NCBI RefSeq assembly: GCF_031456835.1
Contig: NZ_JAVDVK010000001.1
Location: 2,666,001-2,730,000, forward strand
Origin: Leifsonia shinshuensis
Lineage (GTDB): Bacteria > Actinomycetota > Actinomycetes > Actinomycetales > Microbacteriaceae
Direction of reading: 5' to 3'
DNA: 64,000 bases
Of the stretch, positions 47,998 through 58,484 are shown piece by piece (position 1 is the stretch's first letter; every line of letters begins with the position of its first letter). The position numbers were made by a program, and so were the translations under genes. The notes under the pieces were generated by a model that was not told the origin of the DNA, did no database searches, and saw only the letters and a list, made by a program, of their open reading frames with translations.

Positions 47998-49383
47998 CTA
48001 CCCGACGATGACACCGAGGACTTCATTCAGCGCCTCCGTCGAGCTCGGGTGTGTGTAGATCGCGTTCTTGAGCGTGGTGGCCGCGACGCCCTGGCGCATG
48101 GCGAGCGCGATCGTGTTGATGATCTCCTGGGCGTCGATGCTGAGGATGGCGGCGCCCAGGATGAGGTCGGTGTCGGCGTCGAGGATGAACTTCATCACCC
48201 CGCGCGTCTCCTCCACCGTGTACGCCCGCGGCATCGCGACGATGTCGGCGACGTTCTCGCGGGCCACGCGGATGTTCAGCCCGCGCTCACGCGCTTCGCG
48301 TTCGGTCATCCCGACGGTCGCGAGCGGCGGCGTGATGAACAGCGTCGCCGGCACGGCCGCCCGATCGGCTGTGCTCCGCTCCCCGCTCCCCGCCAGTTGG
48401 TCGATCACGATTCGCGCGTCGTCCAGCGACACGTACGTGAACTGCGGGCCGCCGTTGACGTCTCCGAGGGCGAAGATGTGCGGTTGCGTCGTGCGCAGCC
48501 GGTCGTCCACCACGATCGCGCCACGGGCCGTCGTCCGAACCCCCGCCGCCTCCAGACCCAGGCCCGCCGTGGCCGGACGGCGTCCGGTCGCGGCGAGGAA
48601 GGCATCCGTCCGGATGTCGCGCGTCCGCCCGTCCTTCTCGTAGCTGATGATGGCGGCGCCGTCGGTGTCCGCCACCCCCGTGACGCGGGCTCCGGTGATG
48701 ATGGAGATGCCGTCGCCCTCCAGGATCCCGGTCGCGACGGCTGCGACGTCCTCGTCCTCACGGACCAGCAGCCGGTCGGCAGCCTCCAGGATGGTCACCT
48801 CCGCCCCGAAGTGCCGGTAGATGGAGGCGAACTCCAGGCCGAGGTAGCCGCCGCCGATGATGACCAGCCGGCGGGGGAGTGTCCCCGTCCGTGTGAGGTC
48901 CGTGCTGCTGACGAGGTGGGCGCTGTCTGCGAGGCCCGGGATGTCCGGGACGATCGGCTCCGAGCCGGTGTTGATCAGGATGGTCGGCGCTGTGACCGTG
49001 ATCCGGTCGGCGTCCCTCCCCACCTCCACCGTGTGCGGGTCGACGAATCGGGCGGTGCCGGTGATGACCGTCGCGGTGTCCTTGCCGTCGAGAGCGTCGA
49101 AGTTGCCCGCCCGGAAGGCGCTGGTCAGGGCGCGGACGCCCTCGATCGAGTTGGCGAAGAACTCCTGGGCTTCATCCTCCAGCCGCTTGGAGGTGGAGTA
49201 GTGGACCAGCATCTTGGTCGGGACGCAGCCGACGTTCGGGCAGGTTCCGCCGTACATGTCGGCGGACTGCTCGATCAGGATGACCCGCTTCCCCGCGTCG
49301 GTGAGAGCGTGCGCGGCGGTCTTCCCGCCTTTGCCGAATCCGAGGACGAGAACGTCCGCGGTGAGTGCTGTCGTGGTTTCCAT
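47998..49383 (-). CDS. rclA: RclA-like FAD disulfide oxidoreductase
   Basis: RclA protects Escherichia coli from hypochlorous acid and copper stress. The 461-residue product has the FAD GFGKGGKTAA motif (15-24), the redox-active disulfide GGTCPNVGCVPTK (Cys48 and Cys53), the NAD(P)H-binding GGGYLGLEFASIYRHFG, and the C-terminal dimerisation domain ending with the His-containing AIYTHPSSTEAL. These fit RclA better than mercuric reductase, since the extra N- and C-terminal Cys pairs are absent. It diverges from an RclR-like regulator, 55 bases apart, which supports the assignment. Confidence 0.88.
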   Translation of the reverse strand: METTTALTADVLVLGFGKGGKTAAHALTDAGKRVILIEQSADMYGGTCPNVGCVPTKMLVHYSTSKRLEDEAQEFFANSIEGVRALTSAFRAGNFDALDGKDTATVITGTARFVDPHTVEVGRDADRITVTAPTILINTGSEPIVPDIPGLADSAHLVSSTDLTRTGTLPRRLVIIGGGYLGLEFASIYRHFGAEVTILEAADRLLVREDEDVAAVATGILEGDGISIITGARVTGVADTDGAAIISYEKDGRTRDIRTDAFLAATGRRPATAGLGLEAAGVRTTARGAIVVDDRLRTTQPHIFALGDVNGGPQFTYVSLDDARIVIDQLAGSGERSTADRAAVPATLFITPPLATVGMTEREARERGLNIRVARENVADIVAMPRAYTVEETRGVMKFILDADTDLILGAAILSIDAQEIINTIALAMRQGVAATTLKNAIYTHPSSTEALNEVLGVIVG

Positions 49384-49406
49384 GCTTGCAGTCAACAGCG
49401 ACGGGC

Positions 49407-49434
49407 ATGATACTTGTACACGTTCACGTCTCAA
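49407..49434 (-). promoter_or_regulatory. rclA promoter
   Basis: On the minus strand TTGAGA (49429-49434) and TATCAT (49407-49412) are 16 bases apart. It lies 24-51 bases before the rclA start and ends only five bases from the rclR start, so regulator binding in this gap could affect both genes. Confidence 0.6.
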
Positions 49435-49438
49435 GAAA

Positions 49439-50377
49439 ATGCTCGAAAGTCTCACAGTGGATGACATCAGCCGGATGCTGCGCATGGCGCGTCTCGAGGC
49501 CACGCTCGACAAGCGGTGCCTGCTCGGCGCTTCGACGACCATGGTGGTGCAGCCCGGCGCGGAACGCGACGTGCCGTTCCACGTCCTCCTCGAGGGCGAG
49601 CTGGAGTTCGAGGTCGGCGGCCACCTTTTCCCGATGGTCGCCGGCGACGTGATCGTCCTTCCCGCCGCCGTGCGGCACCGGGTCATCACCTCGGGCTCCC
49701 TGCCCGCCCGCGGAACGGTGGAGACCGCGGGCGCCACCTTCACGCGCACCTCCAGCGCCGGAGGCGGGCCGGCCGTGATCGACCTGTTCTGCGGCCACTA
49801 CCGCGTGGCCCCGGGCGCCGGCGCCATCCTGTTCGGTTCGTTGCCCACGCCGACCCACGTGTCGCTGTTCGAATCGGAGGCGGGCAGGTCGGTGCTCCTG
49901 CAGCTGAGCGCGCTGATGCGTGCCGAGGCCCAGCACGACGGTGCGGGGAGTGCAGCCATCATGTCGGCGTTGTGCACGGTGCTGATCGCGCTCGTCCTCC
50001 GCACCTCCGCGAGCGCGGGCGCTCATCGAGGCCTGTGGACGGCCGCCGCGGACGGGCCTATCGCCGACGTGATCCAGCGCGTGGTGCAGAAACCCGGGGA
50101 CTCCTGGTCGATCGCCGCACTGGCCCGCGATTCGGCGATGTCGAGGGCGACGTTCATCCGCCGCTTCCAGGCGGCTACCGGGACCACGTTCGGCCGATTC
50201 CTGGTTCGTACCCGCCTGATGTGCGCCGCCGACCTGCTCGCCGGCACCGACCTGACCGTGTCGACGATCTCGTCGCAGGTCGGCTACCGCTCCGAGTCCG
50301 CGTTCACCCGCGCGTTCCGGGAGGAGGTGGGCGTCACTCCCGCCCGCTTCCGCCGGTCGCAGAGGTCGGAGGCATGA
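49439..50377 (+). CDS. rclR: RclR-like AraC-family redox regulator
   Basis: RclR activates the rcl genes after oxidation of conserved cysteines. The 312-residue product, from ATG 49439, has an N-terminal cupin-like AraC domain and a C-terminal double helix-turn-helix (SWSIAALARDSAMSRATFIRRFQAATGTTF and VSTISSQVGYRSESAFTRAFREEVGVTPARFRR). The two RclR cysteines appear to be conserved: Cys27 in DKRCLLG, matching Cys21 of the E. coli protein, and Cys118 in IDLFCGHY, near the position of Cys89. It diverges from rclA. No good ribosome site precedes ATG 49439, so the start is a little uncertain. Confidence 0.85.
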   Translation: MLESLTVDDISRMLRMARLEATLDKRCLLGASTTMVVQPGAERDVPFHVLLEGELEFEVGGHLFPMVAGDVIVLPAAVRHRVITSGSLPARGTVETAGATFTRTSSAGGGPAVIDLFCGHYRVAPGAGAILFGSLPTPTHVSLFESEAGRSVLLQLSALMRAEAQHDGAGSAAIMSALCTVLIALVLRTSASAGAHRGLWTAAADGPIADVIQRVVQKPGDSWSIAALARDSAMSRATFIRRFQAATGTTFGRFLVRTRLMCAADLLAGTDLTVSTISSQVGYRSESAFTRAFREEVGVTPARFRRSQRSEA

Positions 50378-50380
50378 ACC

Positions 50381-53200
50381 TCACCGGGCCGAACCGCGCC
50401 GCGCCTCCTCGACGGCCCAGGCGGCGATCTCCGTCCGCCGGGCCGCGCCCAGCTTCGCGAGGATGTGCTCGACATGCGTCGCCACCGTCTTGGGTGCGAT
50501 GTGGAGACTCTCTCCGATCTCACGGTTCGTGGCCCCGGCCGCAACGAGTCGCGCGACCTCGTGCTCGCGCGAGCTCAGCACCGACGTCTCTGCACCCCGC
50601 GCCAGGCGCCGGGTGAGGGCGTCGCCGCGCGCGATCAGCGCTTCGGCTCCGGCCGCCTCGGCCCGGACGCGCGCCGCGTCGACCAGGGCGGCCGCCTCGG
50701 CCGGACCGCGGGTCCGTCGGGCGCATTCCGCGCGGTCGAGCAGCGCCTGAGTCCCCTCCCACCATCGATCCACCCGATCCCAACCGTCCCCGGCAGCGGC
50801 GAGCAGCTCCTTCGCCCGGCTGAGGCGGCGTTCGGCCAGCGCGACCAGCGCCTCGGCATGCGCGATGCCGTACTCCGTGCCGGGGATGCCCCGCGACCGG
50901 ACGAGCGCTGCCGCCCGCTCCACCCATCCACGGGAGCCGGTGACGTCGCCCAGAAGAAGGTGCGCCCGCGTGCCGGTGACCAGGTAGGGGAAGGCGTACG
51001 CAGCATCCTGGATCGCCTCCGAGCCCCGCCGACCCTGCTCGCACAGTTCGATCGCGCGCTCCGCGTCGCCGTCGGCGAGAGCGACCTCCGCGAGCCCCCA
51101 CAGGGCGGGGGAGAGGCGTTGCAGCTCGTTCATGCGCTCGCCGATCTCCGCCGCCTCGGTGAGCAGGTCGGACGCCCGACGGGTGTCGCCGCGCGAGAGG
51201 GCCACGTAGCCGAGCACGTGCAGGGCGGTCACCTCGGTGGTGATCCCACCGCGTCCGTCGGCGCGAGCCCGGCTCGCCCGCCGCTCGGCCGCGTCGAGGG
51301 ACCCCGTCGCCCACTCAACGTGAGCCAGGTGCGCTTCGAGGTAGTGGGCGTCGTTCCAGCGCTCGATCCGCGTGGCGTACGCGATTCCCTCCTCCAGCCA
51401 CCGGCGTCCGCGCCGGTACTGGAGCAGCACCGACGCAGAGGAGCCGATCATGCGGTACGCGCGGGCGGCCGCGGCCTCCCATCCGCGGGCGGCGGCCACC
51501 GAGGCCGAGTGCTCGAGGAGCTCCCAGCCCTGCTCGCCCGCGCCGGCGAAGACCAGCACGGCTCCCCGCGTGACGTCCACGGCCAGACTCTCTTCGGGGT
51601 CGTCGGTGAGGAGCTCGCGCGCCTCCTCGGTCAAGCGGAGGCTGAGGTCGAGACGGCGATCCAGCATGGCGGCAGCGGCGTCGGCGGCGAGGAGGCGGCC
51701 GCGGACGCGCTCCGACACAGGCGTCGCGCCGACGCCGGCGATCCAGTCGAGGGCCTCTTCGATGGTTGCGGCTCGCGCCTCGTATCCGGCGCCGAGGAGG
51801 TGCCGGGCGGCGACGAGCGCCGGCACGACGGCGGCCGCGGCCACGGGGTCGCCCGCCTCGTGGAACAGTTCGATGGCCCGGGAGAACTCCCGTTCGGCCT
51901 CCCGATTGGCATCCGTCGCGGCGAGCTCTGCTCCCAGCAGCCGGTGGAGCTCTGCCCGCTCGGCCACCAGTGTGCCGGAGGGGACGGTGCGCTCCGCACG
52001 GCGATAGAGGTCGACTGCCTCACGATGGGCCGACAGGGCCGCGGCCCGTCCTGCCGCCCTGCGTGCTCGGGCGTACGCCTCGTCGGCGCGCCCGGCACGC
52101 TCGAAATGGCGGGACATGGCTGCGTCGGAGAGCTGCGGCACTGCCCCGACGACGCGCGCGTGCAGTTCGCGTCGCCTGGCCGCCGGCACGGAGCCGTACA
52201 CGGCGTCGCGGATCAGCGCGTGACGGAAGTCGAACCCGTCTCCGGCCGGGACGACGAAATTCCCCGCGATGAGCTCCTCCAGCGCTGCGTCGACACCCGC
52301 GTCATCGCCCAGGACCGCCCCCAGCGAGCCGCGATCGAACTCCCGCCCGATCACCGCCGCGGCGGCCAGAGCGAGGGCCGCGTTCTCACCGAGCCGCGCC
52401 ATCCTCACGACCACGGCCTCGCCGATGGTGTCGGGGACAGCATCCACACCGACCGCCACCAGTTCTTCGACGTGCAACGGGATGCCGTCCGAGGCGTCGA
52501 ACAGCCGGTCGACCTCGTCTGCGGCGGGCTCCTCCCCTCCGATGGATGCGAGCATGCGCCGGGTGCCGTCGCGGTCGAGGCGCTCCAGCACCACCTCCTC
52601 AGCGCGTCGCTGGGCGAGCAGCCCCAACCGCCACGTCGTGAAATCCCGGGACGTCTCCGGTTCTTCGGAGCGATAGCTGGCGACGACCAGCGAGGGGACC
52701 AACGGCAAGGACACCGTGACCCGCTGCAGCACATCGAGGCTGAGCTGGTCGGCCCAATGCAGGTCTTCCAGGCGGAGCAGCAGTGGCGTCGCCAGACCCT
52801 CCGCCAGCGTCGCAGCGAGTTCGGCGACGAGGATGCGCCGCGCGCCCTCCGAAGCGGCGTCATCGGCGGCTCTCAGCACCAGTTCCCGAAGCCGATCGGC
52901 CGCCGCAACCTGCTCGGCCTCACGCAGCGCCGCCGCGATGCCGAGGAGGAGCAGCCCCGGCGTGCCGCGGTCACCCGCGAACGAATCCGCCCGGACGGAC
53001 CGGCCGCCCGCTTGCAGGACGAACTCGTCGAGAAGACGCGACTTGCCGATGCCGGCTTCACCGCCCACGAGCAGCAGTTCGCCCCGTCCCGCCGCCGCCT
53101 CGGCCCTCCGGCGCAGTACGAGCGCCATCACGTCCTCGCGCCCGACGAACAGCGGACAGACTCTGGCCACGCCGCCCGCGGGCGGCGACCCCGTGCCCAT
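50381..53200 (-). CDS. Large LuxR-family regulator with an AAA/STAND ATPase domain
   Basis: The 939-residue protein is a MalT-like or LAL-type regulator. It has a STAND ATPase domain with Walker A GGEAGIGKSRLLDEF (46-60) and Walker B LLLRLEDLHWADQLSLD, a long Arg/Ala/Leu-rich helical region with TPR-like repeats (about 430-860), and a C-terminal LuxR helix-turn-helix (LSSREHEVARLVAAGATNREIGESLHIAPKTVATHVEHILAKLGAARR). Its signal is unknown. It diverges from the DUF4242 gene; the 108-base gap is short. The start ATG 53200 is chosen because the upstream in-frame part lacks the codon use of a gene. Confidence 0.88.
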   Translation of the reverse strand: MGTGSPPAGGVARVCPLFVGREDVMALVLRRRAEAAAGRGELLLVGGEAGIGKSRLLDEFVLQAGGRSVRADSFAGDRGTPGLLLLGIAAALREAEQVAAADRLRELVLRAADDAASEGARRILVAELAATLAEGLATPLLLRLEDLHWADQLSLDVLQRVTVSLPLVPSLVVASYRSEEPETSRDFTTWRLGLLAQRRAEEVVLERLDRDGTRRMLASIGGEEPAADEVDRLFDASDGIPLHVEELVAVGVDAVPDTIGEAVVVRMARLGENAALALAAAAVIGREFDRGSLGAVLGDDAGVDAALEELIAGNFVVPAGDGFDFRHALIRDAVYGSVPAARRRELHARVVGAVPQLSDAAMSRHFERAGRADEAYARARRAAGRAAALSAHREAVDLYRRAERTVPSGTLVAERAELHRLLGAELAATDANREAEREFSRAIELFHEAGDPVAAAAVVPALVAARHLLGAGYEARAATIEEALDWIAGVGATPVSERVRGRLLAADAAAAMLDRRLDLSLRLTEEARELLTDDPEESLAVDVTRGAVLVFAGAGEQGWELLEHSASVAAARGWEAAAARAYRMIGSSASVLLQYRRGRRWLEEGIAYATRIERWNDAHYLEAHLAHVEWATGSLDAAERRASRARADGRGGITTEVTALHVLGYVALSRGDTRRASDLLTEAAEIGERMNELQRLSPALWGLAEVALADGDAERAIELCEQGRRGSEAIQDAAYAFPYLVTGTRAHLLLGDVTGSRGWVERAAALVRSRGIPGTEYGIAHAEALVALAERRLSRAKELLAAAGDGWDRVDRWWEGTQALLDRAECARRTRGPAEAAALVDAARVRAEAAGAEALIARGDALTRRLARGAETSVLSSREHEVARLVAAGATNREIGESLHIAPKTVATHVEHILAKLGAARRTEIAAWAVEEARRGSAR

Positions 53201-53308
53201 GAGCGCAGTGTAGCGCCGGAACCGTTTCCGGAAGAAGGCGAGATGGGTCGGATGACCGATGTCGTGGCGGCCGCGGTCGGCGAGGCTGCTGTCAGAAAGG
53301 AGCCGATC

Positions 53309-53557
53309 ATGGCCACATTCATCGACGTTCACGACGGATTCGTCGACGTCACCAGGGAACAGCTGCAGGAGGCGCACGATGCCGACGCTGCGATCGAGGC
53401 CGAGGAGGGGGTGCACATCGAGCGTGCGTGGCTCGACCCGGTGAGCGGGAAGGTGTTCTGCCTGTCCACCGGGCCGTCCAAGGAGGCGCTCATGCGCATC
53501 CACGAGCGCGCCGGACACCCGACCGACCAGGTCTACGAGGTGAGCATCCAGGTCTGA
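53309..53557 (+). CDS. DUF4242 (SCO4226-like) small protein
   Basis: The 82-residue protein (MATFIDVHDGFVDVTREQLQEAHDADAAIEAEEGVHIERAWLDPVSGKVFCLSTGPSKEALMRIHERAGHPTDQVYEVSIQV) matches DUF4242, a ferredoxin-like fold. Streptomyces SCO4226, a family member, binds nickel. The VFCLSTGPSKEALMRIHERAGHPTDQVYEV end is characteristic. It has a strong ribosome site (AAAGGAG) seven bases before ATG 53309. It diverges from the LuxR-type regulator, which may control it. Confidence 0.85.
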   Translation: MATFIDVHDGFVDVTREQLQEAHDADAAIEAEEGVHIERAWLDPVSGKVFCLSTGPSKEALMRIHERAGHPTDQVYEVSIQV

Positions 53558-53581
53558 CAGGCGCCGCGGCCGCGACCCGCG

Positions 53582-54670
53582 CTACCGCTCGACCTCGACG
53601 CCGATCCAGGCGGCGAGCTCGGTGATGGACGCGTCCACGGCGTCGCGCGTGTCGGCGGTGAACGGCACATCTTCGTGCACCGCCGCCACGCGCAGCAGCC
53701 CCGCTTTTCGGTCGGCGGCGGCGTCGAGCTTGCCGACGAGGCGATCGCCGTGGAGGATCGGCAGCGCGAAGTACCCCCAGCGGCGCTTCGCCTCGGGCTT
53801 GTACATCTCCAGCAGGTACTCGAAGCCGAAGAGTTCCTCGCTGCGCACCCGGTCGTGCACCAGCCGGTCGAACGGCGAGAGCAGGGCGGTGCGTCCGGCG
53901 AACGGCTGGCCGACCGCATCGGGGTCGACACGCCACTCGCGTGAGCTCCCGTCGACGCGCGCCGGTTCTCCCGCGTCGCCCACCAGTTGCGGGCGCGCGA
54001 TACCCAGGGCCTTCAGCCGTCTGGCGTCACGGATGCCTTTTGCCTCGCGCTCGGGGACGACCTGGATGCCCGCCGGGTAGACGCGTTCCGCGAGGTCCCA
54101 CGTGCGCTGGCGGCCGACCCGGCCGGCGACGGCGACCTCACCGAGGCCCTGGAGCAGTTCGAGCATCATCGTGACGTTGCGGTTGTGCGTCCAGCCGGAG
54201 GAACCCCACGGCGCCTCGGCGGTGTCCGGGATGTCCTTCGACATGAGCGGGCCTTCGGCGCGGAGGCGGTCGAGCACGTCCCGCCGGAAGCCCGGGTTCG
54301 CCTCCAGCCAGGCCTTCCATCCGCCGTGCACCGGCCCGGCGGACATGCGGTCGAGATTGAGCCCGAGGTCGGAGACATGCCGGACCATGGCGAACGGCGG
54401 CTGGACGGGATCGTCCTGTGCCTTGAGCTCGTAGAGCAGGCGGTCGCGCTCGACCGCCTGCTGGAGCTGCTCGGGCCGGTAGCCGGCGCCGAGCCTGGTG
54501 TAGGCGATGAGATCGGCGCTCGGAGCGATCACGGCCGTCGGGTCGAGCTGAAGGAACGTCAAGTGCTCGACGAGCGGGACGACCTCGGCGGCGGCGACCG
54601 CGGCCCGGGCGTCGAGCCGCTGGGCGCGAACGGCGATCCGCCGGGCTTCGTCGCGATCGAGGGTCAGCAT
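53582..54670 (-). CDS. YcaQ/AlkX-like DNA glycosylase of the HTH_42 family
   Basis: The family (YcaQ, AlkX/AlkZ) opens interstrand DNA crosslinks or removes damaged bases with three winged-helix domains. The 362-residue product has the N-terminal helices with HLTFLQLDPTAV, in which the Gln-X-Asp pair fits the QxD subgroup of YcaQ/AlkX rather than the QxQ of AlkZ. The later SPFDRLVHDRVRSEELFGFEYLLEMYKPEAKRRWGYFALPILHGDRLVGKLDAAADRK is a family hallmark. Activity on crosslinks is inferred from the family. Confidence 0.88.
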   Translation of the reverse strand: MLTLDRDEARRIAVRAQRLDARAAVAAAEVVPLVEHLTFLQLDPTAVIAPSADLIAYTRLGAGYRPEQLQQAVERDRLLYELKAQDDPVQPPFAMVRHVSDLGLNLDRMSAGPVHGGWKAWLEANPGFRRDVLDRLRAEGPLMSKDIPDTAEAPWGSSGWTHNRNVTMMLELLQGLGEVAVAGRVGRQRTWDLAERVYPAGIQVVPEREAKGIRDARRLKALGIARPQLVGDAGEPARVDGSSREWRVDPDAVGQPFAGRTALLSPFDRLVHDRVRSEELFGFEYLLEMYKPEAKRRWGYFALPILHGDRLVGKLDAAADRKAGLLRVAAVHEDVPFTADTRDAVDASITELAAWIGVEVER

Positions 54671-54698
54671 GGGTGCAGGCCGGTCAGCTCACACGCGC

Positions 54699-56072
<1,374 letters not shown>

Positions 56073-56259
56073 GTTCACTCCTCCACTGTTTCGCGCGGGC
56101 ACGACGAGACCATGCCGGGACGCCGGCTCGCGCTGGTCGCACGAACCGCTTCCCTGGCTCGATTGTCGGGACGACCTCCGACATCGCCGCTCTGCGGCGG
56201 CTGTCGTCCGTCGACGTCGGTCAACACTATGAACCCCATCCCCACATCACAACTCAGCC

Positions 56260-56268
56260 TGTGGATAA
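56260..56268 (-). promoter_or_regulatory. DnaA box (perfect)
   Basis: TTATCCACA on the minus strand (TGTGGATAA as given), an exact match to the DnaA 9-mer. Confidence 0.75.
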
Positions 56269-56326
56269 AACTGGGGAGAATCTGCGCGAAACGCCGTGGA
56301 GTGTGTGTAGAAGGTGTGTGGAACTC

Positions 56327-56335
56327 TGTGGACAA
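56327..56335 (-). promoter_or_regulatory. DnaA box (high-GC actinobacterial form)
   Basis: TTGTCCACA on the minus strand (TGTGGACAA as given), the version preferred in many Actinobacteria. Confidence 0.7.
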
Positions 56336-56354
56336 CAAATGAGCTTGCGCGGAT

Positions 56355-56363
56355 TTATCCACC
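56355..56363 (+). promoter_or_regulatory. DnaA box (one mismatch)
   Basis: TTATCCACC differs from the consensus at the last base. It lies 20 bases from the previous box, on the other strand. Confidence 0.55.
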
Positions 56364-56486
56364 TTGATCGGGTCTTTTTCTTTCCCCACCCTGTGTGTAA
56401 AAAGTTCCTTGAACCCTGTGTTCAACGTTGGGACGTGGGCGCACGGACCTGTGTACAAGACGGGGGAGAATCCCCTTAACGAGAGG

Positions 56487-56512
56487 TAGCGGCGGGCCTT
56501 CGCCCGCCGCTA
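56487..56512 (-). terminator. Terminator hairpin of the rpsF-ssb-rpsR-rplI operon
   Basis: TAGCGGCGGGC (56487-56497) and GCCCGCCGCTA (56502-56512) form a perfect 11-base-pair stem on a four-base loop, 17 bases after the rplI stop. The following T-run is weak. Confidence 0.7.
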
Positions 56513-56529
56513 CACTTTCGCGTGTTTGC

Positions 56530-56982
56530 CTACTTGGCAGCGACCACCTGGAGGGAGATCACGGCCGAGAGGTCGTCGTGCAGACGCACGGTCGCCTCGT
56601 GGTCGCCGACCACCTTGATGGGGTTCGGGAGCTCGATCTTGCGCTTGTCGAGCTCGCCGATGCCGGCCGCCTTGACGGCGTCCGCGACATCGCCGGTCTT
56701 GACCGAACCGAACAGACGGCCCTCGCGGCCCGCCTTGACGGTCAGCTTGACCTTGGTCGCCTCGAGCTTGGCCTTGAGGTCCTGGGCCTGCTCGACGGTG
56801 TGCAGCTCGCGAGCGGCACGGGCCGCCTTGATCTGCTCGACCTGCTTCTCGCCACCGCGGCTCCACGCGATCGCGAAGCCCTGCGGGACGAGGTAGTTAC
56901 GGGCGTAGCCGTTCTTGACGTCGACGACGTCACCGGCCGAGCCGAGGCCGGTGACCTCGTGCGTGAGAATAACCTTCGACAT
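56530..56982 (-). CDS. rplI: 50S ribosomal protein L9
   Basis: L9 lies at the L1 stalk base of the 50S subunit. The 150-residue product begins [40 protein letters not shown], the conserved rRNA-binding N-terminus. A long central helix ([55 protein letters not shown]) and the C-terminal domain follow. It is the fourth gene of the rpsF-ssb-rpsR-rplI operon, 11 bases after rpsR. Confidence 0.97.
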   Translation of the reverse strand: MSKVILTHEVTGLGSAGDVVDVKNGYARNYLVPQGFAIAWSRGGEKQVEQIKAARAARELHTVEQAQDLKAKLEATKVKLTVKAGREGRLFGSVKTGDVADAVKAAGIGELDKRKIELPNPIKVVGDHEATVRLHDDLSAVISLQVVAAK

Positions 56983-56993
56983 GTCGTTTCTCC

Positions 56994-57257
56994 TTAGCGG
57001 CCGGAGCCGGCGTAGGGGAGGAGCGCCATCTCGCGCGCGTTCTTGACCGCGCGGGCGATGAGGCGCTGCTCCTGGACGGAGACACCGGTGATCCGGCGAG
57101 CGCGGATCTTTCCACGCTCCGAGATGAACTTCCGAAGGGTGGCGACGTCCTTGTAATCGATGACGCCGACGCGAACGGACTTCGCGGGGGCGGCGTTCTT
57201 GCCGTCCTTGCCCTTGCGGATCGGCTTGCGGCGGTCGCCGCTCGACTTTCCAGCCAT
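56994..57257 (-). CDS. rpsR: 30S ribosomal protein S18, zinc-free type
   Basis: S18 pairs with S6 on the 30S platform. The 87-residue product has a Lys/Arg-rich N-terminus and the conserved [53 protein letters not shown]. The Cys residues of the zinc-binding S18 form are absent. It lies between ssb (81-base gap) and rplI. Confidence 0.97.
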   Translation of the reverse strand: MAGKSSGDRRKPIRKGKDGKNAAPAKSVRVGVIDYKDVATLRKFISERGKIRARRITGVSVQEQRLIARAVKNAREMALLPYAGSGR

Positions 57258-57338
57258 GGTTTCCTTTGCTTTCCGCCCGTCCCGGCGCTGGGCCGGCGGG
57301 CTGATGATGTGTGCCCCTCGTCCGAGAGGCGAGTCTCG

Positions 57339-57851
57339 TTAGAAGGGGGTCTCGTCGTTGTAGGAGCCCGGAGTGTTCCAGACATCCGCACCGGCGGACG
57401 GGTCGGCCGGAGCCGAAGCCGCCCACGGCTCCTCGACGGCGGGTGAACCGCCACCGAAACCACCCTGGCCGCGTCCTCCGCCGGAGGACTGCGTACGGGT
57501 GATCTGAGCGGTGGCGTAGCGCAGCGACGGGCCGATCTCATCGATCTCGAGCTCGATGCTGGTGCGCTTCTCGCCTTCCTTCGTCTCGTAGGAGCGCTGC
57601 TTCAGGCGGCCCTGCGCGATGACGCGCGACCCCTTGGTCAGCGAACCCGCGACGTGCTCCGCGAACTCGCGCCAGACGCTGGCGCGGAGGAACAGAGCCT
57701 CGCCGTCCTTCCACTCGTTCGCCTGACGGTCGAACGTGCGGGGGGTGGACGCGATGGTGAAGTTGGCGACTGCCAGCCCGTTCTGCGTGTAGCGCAGCTC
57801 GGGATCGGCGGTGAGGTTTCCCACCACGGTGATGACGGTCTCGCCGGCCAT
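57339..57851 (-). CDS. ssb: Single-stranded DNA-binding protein
   Basis: Ssb coats single-stranded DNA during replication and repair. The 170-residue product has an OB-fold ([89 protein letters not shown]), a Gly-rich linker ([12 protein letters not shown]) and an acidic tail ending DETPF, which recruits replication partners. It sits four bases after rpsF, the standard context. Confidence 0.97.
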   Translation of the reverse strand: MAGETVITVVGNLTADPELRYTQNGLAVANFTIASTPRTFDRQANEWKDGEALFLRASVWREFAEHVAGSLTKGSRVIAQGRLKQRSYETKEGEKRTSIELEIDEIGPSLRYATAQITRTQSSGGGRGQGGFGGGSPAVEEPWAASAPADPSAGADVWNTPGSYNDETPF

Positions 57852-57855
57852 GGGA

Positions 57856-58227
57856 CTAGGCGCCGGCCTTCTCGGAGGTGGCGGCCTTGCGGGCGGCCTT
57901 CTCGTCGGCGCGCTTCTGAGCGGCGGCGACCTGGGCGATCGCCTCCTCCGCGCGGAGGACCTTGGTGCGCATGACGGCCTCGCTGAGCTTCAGCTGGCGG
58001 TCGAGCTCCTTGGTCGTGTCGCCCTCAGCGGTGAGCTGGACGACGGCGTAGATGCCCTCGGACTTCTTGTTGATCTCGTAAGCCAGGCGACGACGTCCCC
58101 AGATGTCGACGTTGTCGATCGTTCCACCGTCGTTACGGACGACGTTGAGGAACTTGTCAAGGCTCGGAGCCACGGTGCGCTCATCGATCTCGGGATCGAG
58201 GATGACCATCAACTCGTACTGATGCAT
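57856..58227 (-). CDS. rpsF: 30S ribosomal protein S6
   Basis: S6 binds S18 on the 30S platform. The 123-residue product starts at ATG 58227 ([65 protein letters not shown]), matching S6, and has an Ala/Lys-rich tail of about 25 residues. A longer frame upstream lacks support; the GGAGG-like site is close to 58227. First gene of the rpsF-ssb-rpsR-rplI operon. Confidence 0.96.
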   Translation of the reverse strand: MHQYELMVILDPEIDERTVAPSLDKFLNVVRNDGGTIDNVDIWGRRRLAYEINKKSEGIYAVVQLTAEGDTTKELDRQLKLSEAVMRTKVLRAEEAIAQVAAAQKRADEKAARKAATSEKAGA

Positions 58228-58484
58228 GACTAACCCACCTCCTCTGGTCTCAGCGGCTGCAGACGTTCTGCAGCAGGAGGGTGTCATAGACGTGCCCAGG
58301 GCAGGACTCTGCCCGGGCAACTTCCCTAGCGTAACGGATGCGGGTGCGGGACGCCAGCCGGCGGTGATCTCGGTCATGCCTCCACTCTCGCGAGAACAGC
58401 CCGCCGCCGATGCGCCGATGCCGGATCAGTGGAGAAGACGATACTGCGCCCGGTTGTGGACGAGTCGGTGCGCGAGACGGGGCG

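Larger units (their letters stand above)
56073..56529. other. Gene-free interval with a DnaA-box cluster
   Basis: About 460 bases between rplI and dnaB, markedly lower in GC than the surroundings, with no coding frame. It holds three clear DnaA-type boxes (56260-56268, 56327-56335, 56355-56363) and several looser TGTG-GA/TA-CAA motifs, plus the rplI terminator hairpin. It probably contains the dnaB promoter. Confidence 0.75.

Noticed and set aside
47998..49383. Mercuric reductase
   Set aside because: The disulfide core is shared, but the N-terminal metal-binding domain and C-terminal Cys pair are absent, and the divergent AraC regulator fits RclA.
50465..53557. A 1030-residue open frame on the plus strand
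   Set aside because: Only its last 82 residues (from ATG 53309) are a real gene; the remainder is antisense to the LuxR-type regulator.
56073..56529. Chromosomal replication origin
   Set aside because: DnaA boxes are present, but dnaA, dnaN, rpmH and the usual box density of actinobacterial oriC are missing.
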